The notes under the pieces are model-generated. The model was not told the DNA's origin. It was given only the letters and a program-made list of their open reading frames with translations, and searched no databases. From contig JAYKXP010000367.1 of NCBI GenBank assembly GCA_037176845.1, positions 1-20,020 of the forward strand: a stretch of 20,020 bases of DNA, written 5' to 3'. The translations under genes and the position numbers were made by a program. Shown piece after piece: positions 8,592 through 16,952 of the stretch. The first letter of the stretch is position 1, and the number at the start of each line of letters is the position of its first letter. Origin of the DNA: Paramarasmius palmivorus. Lineage: Eukaryota > Basidiomycota > Agaricomycetes > Agaricales > Marasmiaceae.

Positions 8592-9915
8592 CTACTGCAG
8601 ATACTCATCCACAATCCCCTTCACCCTCGGATCCAACTCTTTACACACCTCCACAATCTCATCCTAAACGCCCCAAGAGTCAGATTTCTCCCAACACTAT
8701 ACCTACGCAAACACCACTCACCCAAAACCTCTCCCCCATCTTCACCCCCTCCTCACTAACCACATCATCACTCGGCTCAACAACCTCACTTCCCGAGATA
8801 TACGCTCCCTTCAACTCATTACCTTTGTCGGCAACAGCACCATAAACAATCTGTCGACTCCCAACCTCAGCGCTAAACGCCATCACTCTTTCTACTAACC
8901 AACTCAACGCCCCCAGAATGACTCCCGCGTCCCTACGGAGAGACGTTATGCTGAATCCTGGGTTGACGGATGTGACGATGATACTGGGCCCGATGTGGTT
9001 TTGTAGGGAGCGAGCAAAGTAGACGTTGAGTACTACGCGTCACGAGATGAGTAAAGACGCGTGAAAGTAGTCTGTACATGGGAAGGTAGACGTACATTTT
9101 GAGGCCCAATACCTCGTTTTCATATCACTATACATAACACGTTCGTTTTCAATCGACGCGTAAGCAGTGAGAATGAACACGCACACATACCTTCGTTTAT
9201 GATACCCCTCACTCGACATCTCCTTCAACATCTCCCCGGGCTTACTCTCCGATAACTCCTTGATATCCGCCCAATAATGCGCCTCGCTAGTAACCACCAC
9301 AACTCTAGGTGTAACACCATACTCTACCGCAGTTCGCTGCATATGGGGTACGAGCAGAAGAGCGAGTAGGGACGGTGCGATGTTGTTTACCTGGAAACTA
9401 CAATCAAGGGTTAATTAGCGTGAAGGTGAGGAATGAGACGACTTACACAGGCACCCAACCATCTTCAGTCACACTATACTCCTCCGCAGGCGATCCCGTC
9501 ATACCAGCATTCTCAACCAAAATATCCAATCTCCCACATTCTTTCTCGAATTTATCCACAAACGCCTTCACAGACGCGAACCTAGATAAATCAATATCCC
9601 AAACCTCCGCTTGATACCCCGTCTCTGCTTTAATCCCTACACCACACCACCACCACCACATCAGCTCAACGCCCCAAAACCACAAAACACAAAAAAACAC
9701 GTACTTGTCGCCGCAGCGTCGCCTTTATCTCGATCCCGACACCCCAAAACCAACCGTCCCGGCTTCATACTTGCGAAATGCTTAGCCGCTTCGTATCCCA
9801 AACCGGTGTTGGCACCGATCACGACGATGGTTTGACCGGTGAGATCGGCTTTGAGGACAGGTGCTTGGGGTTTGTATTGTAGGCGGATAAATTGCAGGAT
9901 GGATAGTTTAGCCAT
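8592..9915 (-). CDS. Short-chain dehydrogenase/reductase (SDR), classical type
   Basis: This is an NAD(P)(H)-dependent oxidoreductase with a Rossmann fold; the substrate is unknown. Exons are 9915-9705, 9636-9447, 9397-9191, 9127-9096, 9032-8722 and 8663-8592. All phases agree and give 340 residues, typical of fungal retinol-dehydrogenase-like SDRs. The cofactor motif GANTGLG is at 34-40, in the context VVIGANTGLG (Ile where Thr is usual). NAG is at 113-115, Asn138 lies in FQVNNIAPS, catalytic Ser is 171 (VVVVTSEAHYW), and Tyr209-x3-Lys213 is in RYWASK. VNPGF follows after the active site. The 32-nt exon 9096-9127 encodes the catalytic YxxxK, so splicing there is essential. No signal peptide is evident; the hydrophobic start MAKLSILQFIRLQY could associate with a membrane. 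All catalytic residues are present, so the gene looks functional. The close neighbours give no pathway clue. Confidence 0.93.
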
Positions 9916-10410
9916 TGATGTGTTTAGATGGGGTGTTTAGAGGTGTTGAGGGAAGGGGTTGAAGGGGATTGTGGGGAGGTAGAGTTGGATTTGGGGGCGT
10001 TTTTGTATGCAAGCCATGACCGTGTTGAAGGTTCTGAGCAGACGCGCGTCGTACAGAAGTCCCGACGGGATTGCCGCTCGCGTCATCCAGATTTTTTTTG
10101 TAGCCGACCAACAGCCGACCGATGTTGCAATACTTACTCCCTTAGACGATATATCACTCAAACATATTCTCTCTTCTAGTACACAAAACATGACTTGAGC
10201 GGCTGCAGACAATTGACACTTATCTTATCTATCTATCTATCTAGATTAGATTAGATTCATGGCATCGACTGATCGTTATCTTATCTACCATGGAACACGA
10301 ATAACTACAATGTCAGTAACAGTTAACAGTCAACAATAACAAGCTACATAATTAAAGTAAAGTAACAACACGCACACAAGCAACATATAAATACAAATCA
10401 AAATATCCCC
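9916..10410. repeat. Intergenic region with TATC and GATTA microsatellites
   Basis: This holds the SDR promoter (transcribed leftward) and the 3' flank of receptor-like gene A. At about 10220-10256 there is a compound microsatellite of CTTAT/CTAT units followed by TAGATTAGATTAGATT. No gene or clear TATA element was found. Confidence 0.5.
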
Positions 10411-11944
10411 TCAAAAAGCAGTAGGCGTAACCGTATACCCCGGAGGCGGCGGCTGAATCTGGGCCTGCAACATCCTCACCTGCTCTCTCATCTCTTGAAT
10501 CTGTTCTCCCAGACTCTTATTCTCCCCTTCATACCCATAACCCCCATTATACCCCCTCTCTTCGGCAGCCTGTACCTCCAAATACCTCATCTCCCTCTTA
10601 ATCCCCTGCACCTGGGTCTCCAATTCCCTCGTCCGCTGCATATTCACTGTAGTCGGGGACATCGGGAGAACGCTGTCCCTATCATGATTGTGAAGAACCA
10701 GTGTCCGTGGTCTCCCAGTATAGATTGAGCTTGGAGTTCGGGTGTACCGATGACTCGGCCTCGTAGCAGCAGATAAAACCACCTCTCCAGTTGGTAGAGT
10801 CGTATAATTGTCTTGACCGATGTAGGATACCATATCGACTTCGTCTGATAGGGCACGCGAGGCACGCACGGCGGGGTTCTGATTCGCGTTGGTGTTCCAG
10901 GGTGGTGTTTGGGGTGGTATTGGACCTGGCGTCGGGAGGCTCGCTGTATTCGGTTGGGGCGGATGATGCTGAGTACTATTACTCTCGACGCCCCCACCGC
11001 CAACCTCGAAATGCCGCTCAAGCTTCCTCCGTCGACGATAAAAGTATATTATGAGCCCTGCAGCTGCTAGAGCGGCTACACCGCCCAGGACGGTTCCGAG
11101 GACTACTGCTGTGGGGTTCGATTGTGTCGAGCCGGCATTTTGTGATTTAGACGTTGGGGATCCGGAATTGGGGCCGGTGGAGGTCGATATAGGTGGTACC
11201 ACCCCGGAGGTAGAGTCTGGGTTGTCGTCAAACCTAACCAAAACCACCTGTCAATACCCCCAACTCTTACCAACGCAAAAAAAGAAACCCAAAACCACTC
11301 ACGTATAAATCGCATAATCAAAATTAACAAAGACATCATGATCAACCCCAGACGTGCTAATCAACAATTCATGTTTCCTATTCCTCAACCCCTTCTCCGA
11401 AAACACCAACGCGCTCTCGTTATACTGCAACGCCTTACTCGTCGTAGGCCTATGCACGAAAGACCCCGCCGGTTGCCCGTCAAGTGTGAAATTACATTCA
11501 GTGGTGGTGGTTATACCGGGTCCTTGGTCGTTTGCGAGGATGAAGAAGACGTGGATGGCGGTGCCTTTTCACGTTCTCAGCACCCAAAAAAAAAAGAAGG
11601 GGAAGGAAGGAGAGAGACACACCAGTAAAAGGCAACGTAACAGACACATTCCCCAATCCCTTATTATACGTCGCTGCTGTCCAAGTACCTCGAAACGCCT
11701 TACTTGTCTCGGGTTGGATGGCGCACGTCTTGCAAGACGCGTTTTCCCATACACCGCTTGTACGCGGCAGGAAGAGAGGTTTTATGGAAGGGTCGGAGGA
11801 ATCACCGAATGTGTCGTCGATTGTTCTGTTTGTTGGTTTTGCTGAGACGGAGGCGGAGAGGAGGAAGAGGAAAAAGATAAGATGAAGAAGGTGGAAATGG
11901 GAAGAAGGGGAATGGGAAAGAAACCAAGTAGATGCACCAGGCAT
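10411..11944 (-). CDS. Receptor-like single-pass membrane protein, paralog A
   Basis: The function is unknown; it resembles Agaricomycete hypothetical proteins with a galactose-binding-like extracellular beta-sandwich and one membrane helix. Exons are 11944-11623, 11564-11303 and 11233-10411, giving 468 residues. The hydrophobic stretch HLLHLIFFLFLLSASVSA (about 18-35) is the signal sequence. TIDDTFGDSSDPS and CKTC follow, then a beta-rich domain that ends NFDYAIYT. A Ser/Thr/Pro stalk leads to the helix VVLGTVLGGVAALAAAGLII near residues 237-259, with the basic stop-transfer YRRRRK. The cytoplasmic tail of about 200 residues has a coiled-coil-like stretch and ends QPPPPGYTVTPTAF, a PPxY match. 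Intron 1 splits a Gly codon after one base and intron 2 splits a Thr codon after two, as in paralog B. The 5' flank carries a long pyrimidine tract on the coding strand. A is the most diverged of the three copies and has the longest tail. Confidence 0.82.
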
Positions 11945-12905
11945 GTTTGGTTTAGATGAATAAAAATTGAAAGGGCATCCGATTGGAGCCAGGGAACGAA
12001 AAGAAAAGAAGAAGAAAAAAATAAAGAAAAGAAGAAAAGAAAAGGAACTTGAAGCGTTGGTTGGAGAGCGAAGCTTTCAGGGTCACCCGCCCGTCCGCCC
12101 TTTTTCATTATCCATACATGCTTCACATCCATCAAACCTTGGTCCCAGCGGCTCCTACTTAAAGCTAGCGCGTTTGAATTTGGTGCGAAATGTGCACTGC
12201 CTGCCTGGTACTTGGATGTCAGGCTGTGGTAGAACCGAGGCTCAGGAAGACAGGTATATGTACCTGACCCGTAGGCTTTGATTCTGAGAAGTCGTACTCA
12301 TCTTAGCATCCGAGGATGGAACTGGCTATGGGAGTCTTGAATCATGACAGAGGTAATAATCGACATGAGATTCGGGAAGCACATGACGGTGAAGGAGGAA
12401 CAAAATTGAAATAACCTTAAGCGCCTTGTAACCTAACAACGAAAAGGCGGTTGTTAGGACCCGGGCCGTCGCCGAGCCTACTATCCAAGAAGCCCATGCA
12501 CAGATCTTCGGTTGCAGTGCGCCGCTCGGTAGATTCGGGGAGTAGTACTTTTTGAGGATTTACTGTCTAGAAATACGCCTAGACCTTACTCAAAACATCT
12601 CGACGAACATGCATTAAACCTATCGACGATAAATGCAGGTACATACAGCAGCATTACTGCGCCAACAAAAAGCCTTCCAAAACGTATTTAGCATCCCGTG
12701 GAATGCAGAGAAGACGCGGACATTGATGTGCCTGGGGTGTTGTGTGTATGATGAGGACTTGAACAAGTTGAAGATCGCGGTAGATGAAGGTCCTGAAATC
12801 GAGCGAGAACTGGTTGAAAACAAGGCATTGGAACCACAGCCACCTGAAGAAGAATATCACACTTCAGATCCTTCACAGAAACTGAGCGACAACTCACCTA
12901 CCTCA
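11945..12905. other. Intergenic region: pyrimidine tract of gene A, duplicated block, weak plus-strand ORF
   Basis: At about 11996-12045 there is an almost pure purine tract, that is CT-rich on the coding strand of gene A, which is common near fungal transcription starts. At 12494-12544 lies a block resembling 16685-16729. A plus-strand ORF starts at 12633 (MQVHTAALLRQQKAFQ...) and runs to 13061, overlapping the tail of the minus-strand gene. It has no recognisable domain or convincing splice pattern, and I do not call it as a gene. Confidence 0.4.
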
Positions 12906-13526
12906 CTACACGAAATGTATATGAGGCATCTGAACAATAACATTCATCTCCTTAAACTCCTCACTAACATTCTCATCGTCCTCACTCAACACTACCCCCT
13001 CAGCATTCGGAATAACCACCCTCTCCTTCAGAGGCGACACCCCTTTCGCCCATTCCGGTGATTCCTCATAAACCTTCGGGCGCGCTTGAACCTCCTCGAA
13101 ATCCTCAATGATCGCAGGAGCATCCCTCGGTAACCCCATCTCAGCACGTCGATTGAAAGAATCGCACATGAGTCGGGTGAGTACTACTAGTATCGTGTAC
13201 TGCAATGGATCTATGGAACTGGTTGTGGACCTGGGGTCGGGAAGAGACGAAATAGACCAGTCAGGGTGAGAAGTACAAAAATATTCGAGTTCATTTCGAA
13301 ATGCAATGTTCCAATCGAGGACGAAGAATATGTATATGCGGTAGAAGGAAGCTATTGAGGTGTCTGGGTACGTGACTGTTGATGAGTGAAAGAGACGCGA
13401 GAGGAAAGAAGGTTGGAGGAGGAGAGAGCATCGCCATTTGTGTCGGAGGTGGGTTGGATATTGAGCACGAAATTTGAGGGGGTTTGCTAGGATTTCAGAG
13501 ACGGTTGGTGGAAGTGGTTCGTTCAT
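12906..13526 (-). CDS. Hypothetical protein, single exon, 206 residues
   Basis: Family not recognised. It begins MNEPLPPTVSEILANPLKF. The middle is rich in aromatic and hydrophobic residues (TSIASFYRIYIFFVLDWNIAFRNELEYFC; SIDPLQYTILVVLTRLMCD), and the C-terminal third is acidic (VVLSEDDENVSEEFKEMN). There is no signal peptide and no clear membrane helix. I believe it is real because one open frame has ordinary protein composition, and because upstream there is a CCAAT and TATA arrangement conserved with another gene's promoter at 15561-15680. The start at 13526 was chosen because it is the first in-frame ATG. A five-codon ORF directly upstream (13540-13523) overlaps it as ATGA. The last few codons could instead belong to an unspliced 3' intron. 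Confidence 0.6.
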   Translation of the reverse strand: MNEPLPPTVSEILANPLKFRAQYPTHLRHKWRCSLLLQPSFLSRLFHSSTVTYPDTSIASFYRIYIFFVLDWNIAFRNELEYFCTSHPDWSISSLPDPRSTTSSIDPLQYTILVVLTRLMCDSFNRRAEMGLPRDAPAIIEDFEEVQARPKVYEESPEWAKGVSPLKERVVIPNAEGVVLSEDDENVSEEFKEMNVIVQMPHIHFV

Positions 13527-13540
13527 TGCAAGAGTTTCAT
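13523..13540 (-). promoter_or_regulatory. Upstream mini-ORF with ATGA stop-start overlap
   Basis: On the minus strand the first ATG after the conserved promoter opens a five-codon frame (M-K-L-L-Q-stop). Its TGA overlaps the ATG of the hypothetical protein as ATGA. If both ATGs lie in the mRNA, translation of the main frame would need reinitiation or leaky scanning. The transcript start is not known. Confidence 0.4.
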
Positions 13541-13648
13541 GATTATGTAACTGCGTTTCTTCACCAGGACCAACTCCATTCGCGGAACAGACGCTATCTC
13601 TCAAAGGTACCTTCGAGTCAAGAAGATGTCCTATACACCGATATTGGT
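13538..13648 (-). promoter_or_regulatory. Promoter of the hypothetical gene, duplicated at 15561-15680
   Basis: Read on the minus strand it contains ACCAAT (13643-13648), TATAGGAC (13628-13635), GGTACC followed by TTTGAGAG, and GTTACATAATCATG just before the first ATG. The same elements occur in the same order and with similar spacing at 15561-15680. This is consistent with a CCAAT plus TATA core promoter. Confidence 0.6.
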
Positions 13649-13812
13649 TAGAATACCTCCTTGTCGCGATATCTGTCGGTGATTTACACCAAGCATCAAA
13701 ATCCTTAGACGCGACCTTTGTGCAATTGCGGGGGTTGAGACAGTGCCTTATACTATTCCCAGAACGAGTGTATCAGAAGCAACAAATCTTTCATTATGCT
13801 ATCTCCGCAATG

Positions 13813-14934
13813 CTACGGGAGGCGAGATCTCTCCTTCGTTCCTGCCGTCCTAACAGCAGGCGCCCACCGGGAAGGCGACCAATATGGAGGTGGTGGTGCC
13901 ATGTTCCCTTCCCGCACCGTGTTGGAACCTGAAGTAGTGTCGTAAGTATACGTATACGTCGAGTCCTCGAATGCATTGTCGCTGTTCGATCCCGTCTCTG
14001 TACGCCGTGGCAATACATCGAGGAAGTAGGGGTATGTGGCAGATTCTGGGGATTGGAGCTGGCGTCGGCGTTGGCGCCTACGCATGATGAATAATGTGAT
14101 CATAATTGCAACAGCGACGAATCCGAGAGTTCCTACTACAGCGCCGGCAATGGAAGCAGGGTTACTGTTACTTGAATGGTCGCTGACGCTGCTTGGGGAT
14201 GAAGCCACTTCACCTTGAGCTGTCGTGGATGTGGATGTGGTTGGTTTGCTTTGAGAGGATGTCGTGGACACGTCGTCTGGGAGACCATCGTCAAACCTAG
14301 AAACGGCATCTTTAGAGATCTGATATGTAGATAGAAAGGGAGCATTGCAAAATTCGGGCGGAAAGTAGGTGTACTCACGTATATTCCACATAATCGAAAA
14401 GAATTACTGCTCCGACTTGCGCATTGACAACCTGCACCTTGTGTTCCGTGTTTACCATATCCTTCTGGGTTAAAACAGGGAAGGAGTAAGCAAAGGTACT
14501 TGACGAATTGGGCTGATATTCAAAGCTTGGTGCCTGGACACCATCGACCATGAACGATGTCGACGTTGGTCGGTTTTCATTGGGAACGATGCAGTAAACC
14601 GTGAAGGATGTTCCTATCCAATCTCTTAGACCATTACAGACCAATGGGATAGCTTGACATACGCACCGATGAATGAGAAGTCGATTTCAGGTATTGCTTC
14701 GTCATTTTCGTGTCGAGTCGTGTCATGATAAGTCCCATTGTGCAATTGTGTGAAATCAGGTTTGAGTTGACCTGTGCAGCTTGGACAATTTGAGCTGACG
14801 CTCAGCCAGCTACCATGATAGAACGGCATTGCTCCGGTCACCGAGTCCCCAAACGTGTCGTCGATATAGCGAGTCTCCTGCTTGCCGTAAATTCCGGTGA
14901 ACGAGTAAATGACGACGACCCATAGAAGGTACAT
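13813..14934 (-). CDS. Receptor-like single-pass membrane protein, paralog B
   Basis: Exons are 14934-14667, 14613-14379 and 14296-13813, giving 328 residues. A signal peptide (MYLLWVVVIYSFTGIYG) is followed by RYIDDTFGDSVTGAMPFYHG and CPSC. A beta-rich ectodomain then runs through TSFTVYCIVPNEN and PVLTQKDMVNTEHKVQVV to VILFDYVEYT. A Ser/Thr-rich stalk leads to the membrane helix ASIAGAVVGTLGFVAVAIMI (about 214-240) and the stop-transfer RRRQRRRQ. The tail is short and contains APPPPYW, a PPxY motif 22 residues from the end. The second intron is 82 nt and ends TTTCTAG just before FDDG. It is much closer to C than to A across the ectodomain. TATAAAG on the minus strand at 14976-14982 lies about 45 nt before the ATG. 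The ligand is unknown. A surface receptor or carbohydrate-binding protein is an inference from the architecture only. Confidence 0.85.
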
Positions 14935-14975
14935 ATTGAGGAGGAGCCTAATCTGTTGATGAAGCTTTGAAATCT

Positions 14976-14982
14976 CTTTATA
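14976..14982 (-). promoter_or_regulatory. TATA box of paralog B
   Basis: TATAAAG on the minus strand, 42-48 nt upstream of the B start codon. Confidence 0.55.
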
Positions 14983-15052
14983 ACTCCTGCCATGGCACTA
15001 CTTCCGGCCTCAAGTACATTCGAATCTCATCCAGATCAAAAGATATAACAGG

Positions 15053-15563
15053 TCATGCATCAACATCAGCTATTCGAGAGCACCATACAGCCGTGTTGAA
15101 TGCGATAGACCTTAGTCGCGAAAAGTTCGTAGCGTATCGGACGACTGATTCGTACGCTGGGCCACCTGTGAAGGGATAAACGTAGAAGTCAGTCTGCAGA
15201 TACACAGCAAAGAAGAAAATAATGAAACAGATACCAGTAACCACACAGCCTAGTCCTTTCAACAATCGCCATTGATCTAGTTGCGGTGAAAGATAAGATC
15301 CACGCTCTTTGTCTCCTGTAATGGTTAGAGATTCTGCCTTGAGAAGACTAGTGCAAGACTACTGCACTGTTGAGTTAGGCCCTGCCTTCTGCGCTGTGTT
15401 TGATCGACTGACATCAAACACCTACAGTGAGTGCTTACGAGTCTACGTCGGGCGGTGTGGATGTGCCAGGTAGAGACTCGTGGATTTGAACAAACATGAA
15501 CATGGCGGAACGAAAGAAAGAAGTTCGAGGAAAGGTACCTGACATGTCGAAGTTCAGATCCAT
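15053..15563 (-). CDS. Possible small membrane protein, about 95 residues
   Basis: Proposed exons are 15563-15539 (MDLNFDMS plus one base) and 15315-15053, joined in phase by a long 223-nt intron. The second exon reads GDKERGSYLSPQLDQW, then a strong hydrophobic segment GLGCVVTGICFIIFFFAVYL, then TDFYVYPFTGGPAYES. That predicts a one-pass protein with a short N-terminal domain. Support comes from the duplicated CCAAT/TATA promoter directly upstream and the well-placed ATG. Weak points are the intron length, the lack of any known homolog and the possibility of another exon inside the intron. A degenerate gene fragment left by the local duplication is equally possible. Confidence 0.35.
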
Positions 15564-15680
15564 GATTATGTAACCACCTTTCTTTTCACAGAACCAGGAC
15601 GAGCAAAGGACGAGACACCCTCAAAGGTACCGGCGACATCAAGTCAAGAGTATACACACGTCCTATATACCCCCATTGGT
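15561..15680 (-). promoter_or_regulatory. Duplicated CCAAT/TATA promoter, probably bidirectional
   Basis: On the minus strand it contains ACCAAT (15675-15680), TATATAGGAC (15660-15669), GGTACC followed by TTTGAGGG, and GTTACATAATCATG, matching 13538-13648. It drives the possible small membrane gene leftward. Because the phosphoesterase ATG lies only 29 nt to the right, it must also contain at least part of that gene's plus-strand promoter. Confidence 0.55.
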
Positions 15681-15708
15681 GGTGTAAGGTAGACTCGAGG
15701 TGGTCCTA

Positions 15709-16605
15709 ATGGACGCCATCCTCAATCGACGGCCTGAAACTGGATGGGATCGTTTCAAGGCATCACCTCTTCTCTTTTTTGCTCGTCTAGTTTTCTACAG
15801 TAACTCTCGCACTCGACACTCGACACACAGCAAAATCCGCGTTGTCTGCATCTCAGACACCCACAACTCTCACCTTTCCCAGCCTCCTTTACCAGACGGC
15901 GACATTCTCATCCATTCGGGTGATCTCACTCAATCCGGCTCCAAACAAGAACTCGACGCCGCTCTCTCTTGGCTAAACTCTCAACCACATCCTCACAAGC
16001 TCTTCATAGCTGGCAATCACGATTCCTGTCTTGTCTCTCCCGAGACACGCCTACACATCACTATGACTTTTCCGGGACTTGTCTACCTCGAGAATGAATC
16101 GACAGACGTCGTCGTACGCGGTCACAACTTGCACATCTACGGTAGCCCATACACGCCTAAACACGGGTCTTTCGTGTTCCAGTATCCCCGTGTTCGTGTT
16201 CACGAACAGGGTGATTCGTCGTCTCACGACATCTGGTCCTCAATTCCTCCACTTGCAGATATCGTAATAACCCATGGTCCTCCTTTCGCCCATCTCGACC
16301 TTAACGGAACCGGGTGTTATGCACTCTTGAAGGCCTTGTGGCGTGTTCGACCGAGGTTACATGTGTTTGGGCATGTTCATGGTGGGAGAGGTGTGGAATT
16401 TGTGAATTGGGATAAACAGCAGCAGGCGTACGAGGATATTTGTGCTGGGAAGGCTGGATGGGGTGGTTTTGCTAGGTTGACTTGGTGGACGCTGGTCGGG
16501 TGGTTTTCGCCGGGAGAAACTCAAGGCACGGTGTTGGTCAATGCGGCTGCAGTAGGAGGTCTGAAGGATGACCAGATGAAGGGAGCGATTGTGGTGGACA
16601 TATGA
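15709..16605 (+). CDS. Calcineurin-like metallophosphoesterase (MPPED1/MPPED2, 239FB-like)
   Basis: An intronless 298-residue protein with the full metal-binding set of the family: Asp50 and His52 in ISDTHN, Asp72 in SGDLTQ, Asn103-His104 in AGNHD, His189 in ITHGPP, and His222/His224 in FGHVHGG. These ligands bind two divalent metals and hydrolyse phosphoesters. Relatives act on cyclic nucleotides weakly in vitro, and the natural substrate here is unknown. A hydrophobic stretch (ASPLLFFARLVFY, about 18-30) before the catalytic domain could be a membrane or organelle signal. The C-terminal ARLTWWTLVGWF insert precedes TVLVNAAAVGG, as in fungal members. I took the ATG at 15709; an in-frame GTG nine bases upstream is not a likely start. 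It is the only clearly supported plus-strand protein gene between 2 kb and 20 kb, and the absence of introns contrasts with its neighbours. Confidence 0.93.
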   Translation: MDAILNRRPETGWDRFKASPLLFFARLVFYSNSRTRHSTHSKIRVVCISDTHNSHLSQPPLPDGDILIHSGDLTQSGSKQELDAALSWLNSQPHPHKLFIAGNHDSCLVSPETRLHITMTFPGLVYLENESTDVVVRGHNLHIYGSPYTPKHGSFVFQYPRVRVHEQGDSSSHDIWSSIPPLADIVITHGPPFAHLDLNGTGCYALLKALWRVRPRLHVFGHVHGGRGVEFVNWDKQQQAYEDICAGKAGWGGFARLTWWTLVGWFSPGETQGTVLVNAAAVGGLKDDQMKGAIVVDI

Positions 16606-16952
16606 TGCGCCTATCGAAGGAGACTACTATGAAGACTTGGTGAAGACCACCAGCCGTTTTACACGGTAATGGAGCCCTACCGGACCATGCTTCATTTACA
16701 GTGCGCTGCTCGTTGGGATTCGGGCAGTATCATAGCACTTGTGATACACCCAATTTATATACACGTTAACTAACTAATGATTGAATGGAGAGACTATCGA
16801 CCATGTAGCAGAATGAAATAAAGCCCAGTTCAATGTGACGTGTATCAAAAGAAATTGAGATATCGGTATCAAAATTCAATACACCAACGCAAAGCATCCA
16901 AAAGGTATCCGGTTTTTTTCTCGTGCACTTTCATCTCGTGATCACTTTTGGA
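16606..16952. other. Convergent intergenic region between phosphoesterase and paralog C
   Basis: It holds the 3' ends of both convergent transcripts. A block at 16685-16729 resembles 12494-12544 (shared CCATGC, CAGTGCGC, GCTCG, GATTCGGG). The AT-rich stretch 16750-16790 with AATTTATATA and ATGAAATAAAG near 16812 could serve cleavage and polyadenylation. No gene was seen. Confidence 0.45.

Noticed and set aside
11354..11845. Plus-strand ORF of 163 codons
   Set aside because: It is antisense to exons 1 and 2 of receptor-like paralog A, and has no domain.
12633..13061. Plus-strand ORF of 142 codons (MQVHTAALLRQQ...)
   Set aside because: There is no recognisable domain and no splice pattern, and its last 150 bases overlap the better supported minus-strand gene. 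It remains a weak candidate only.
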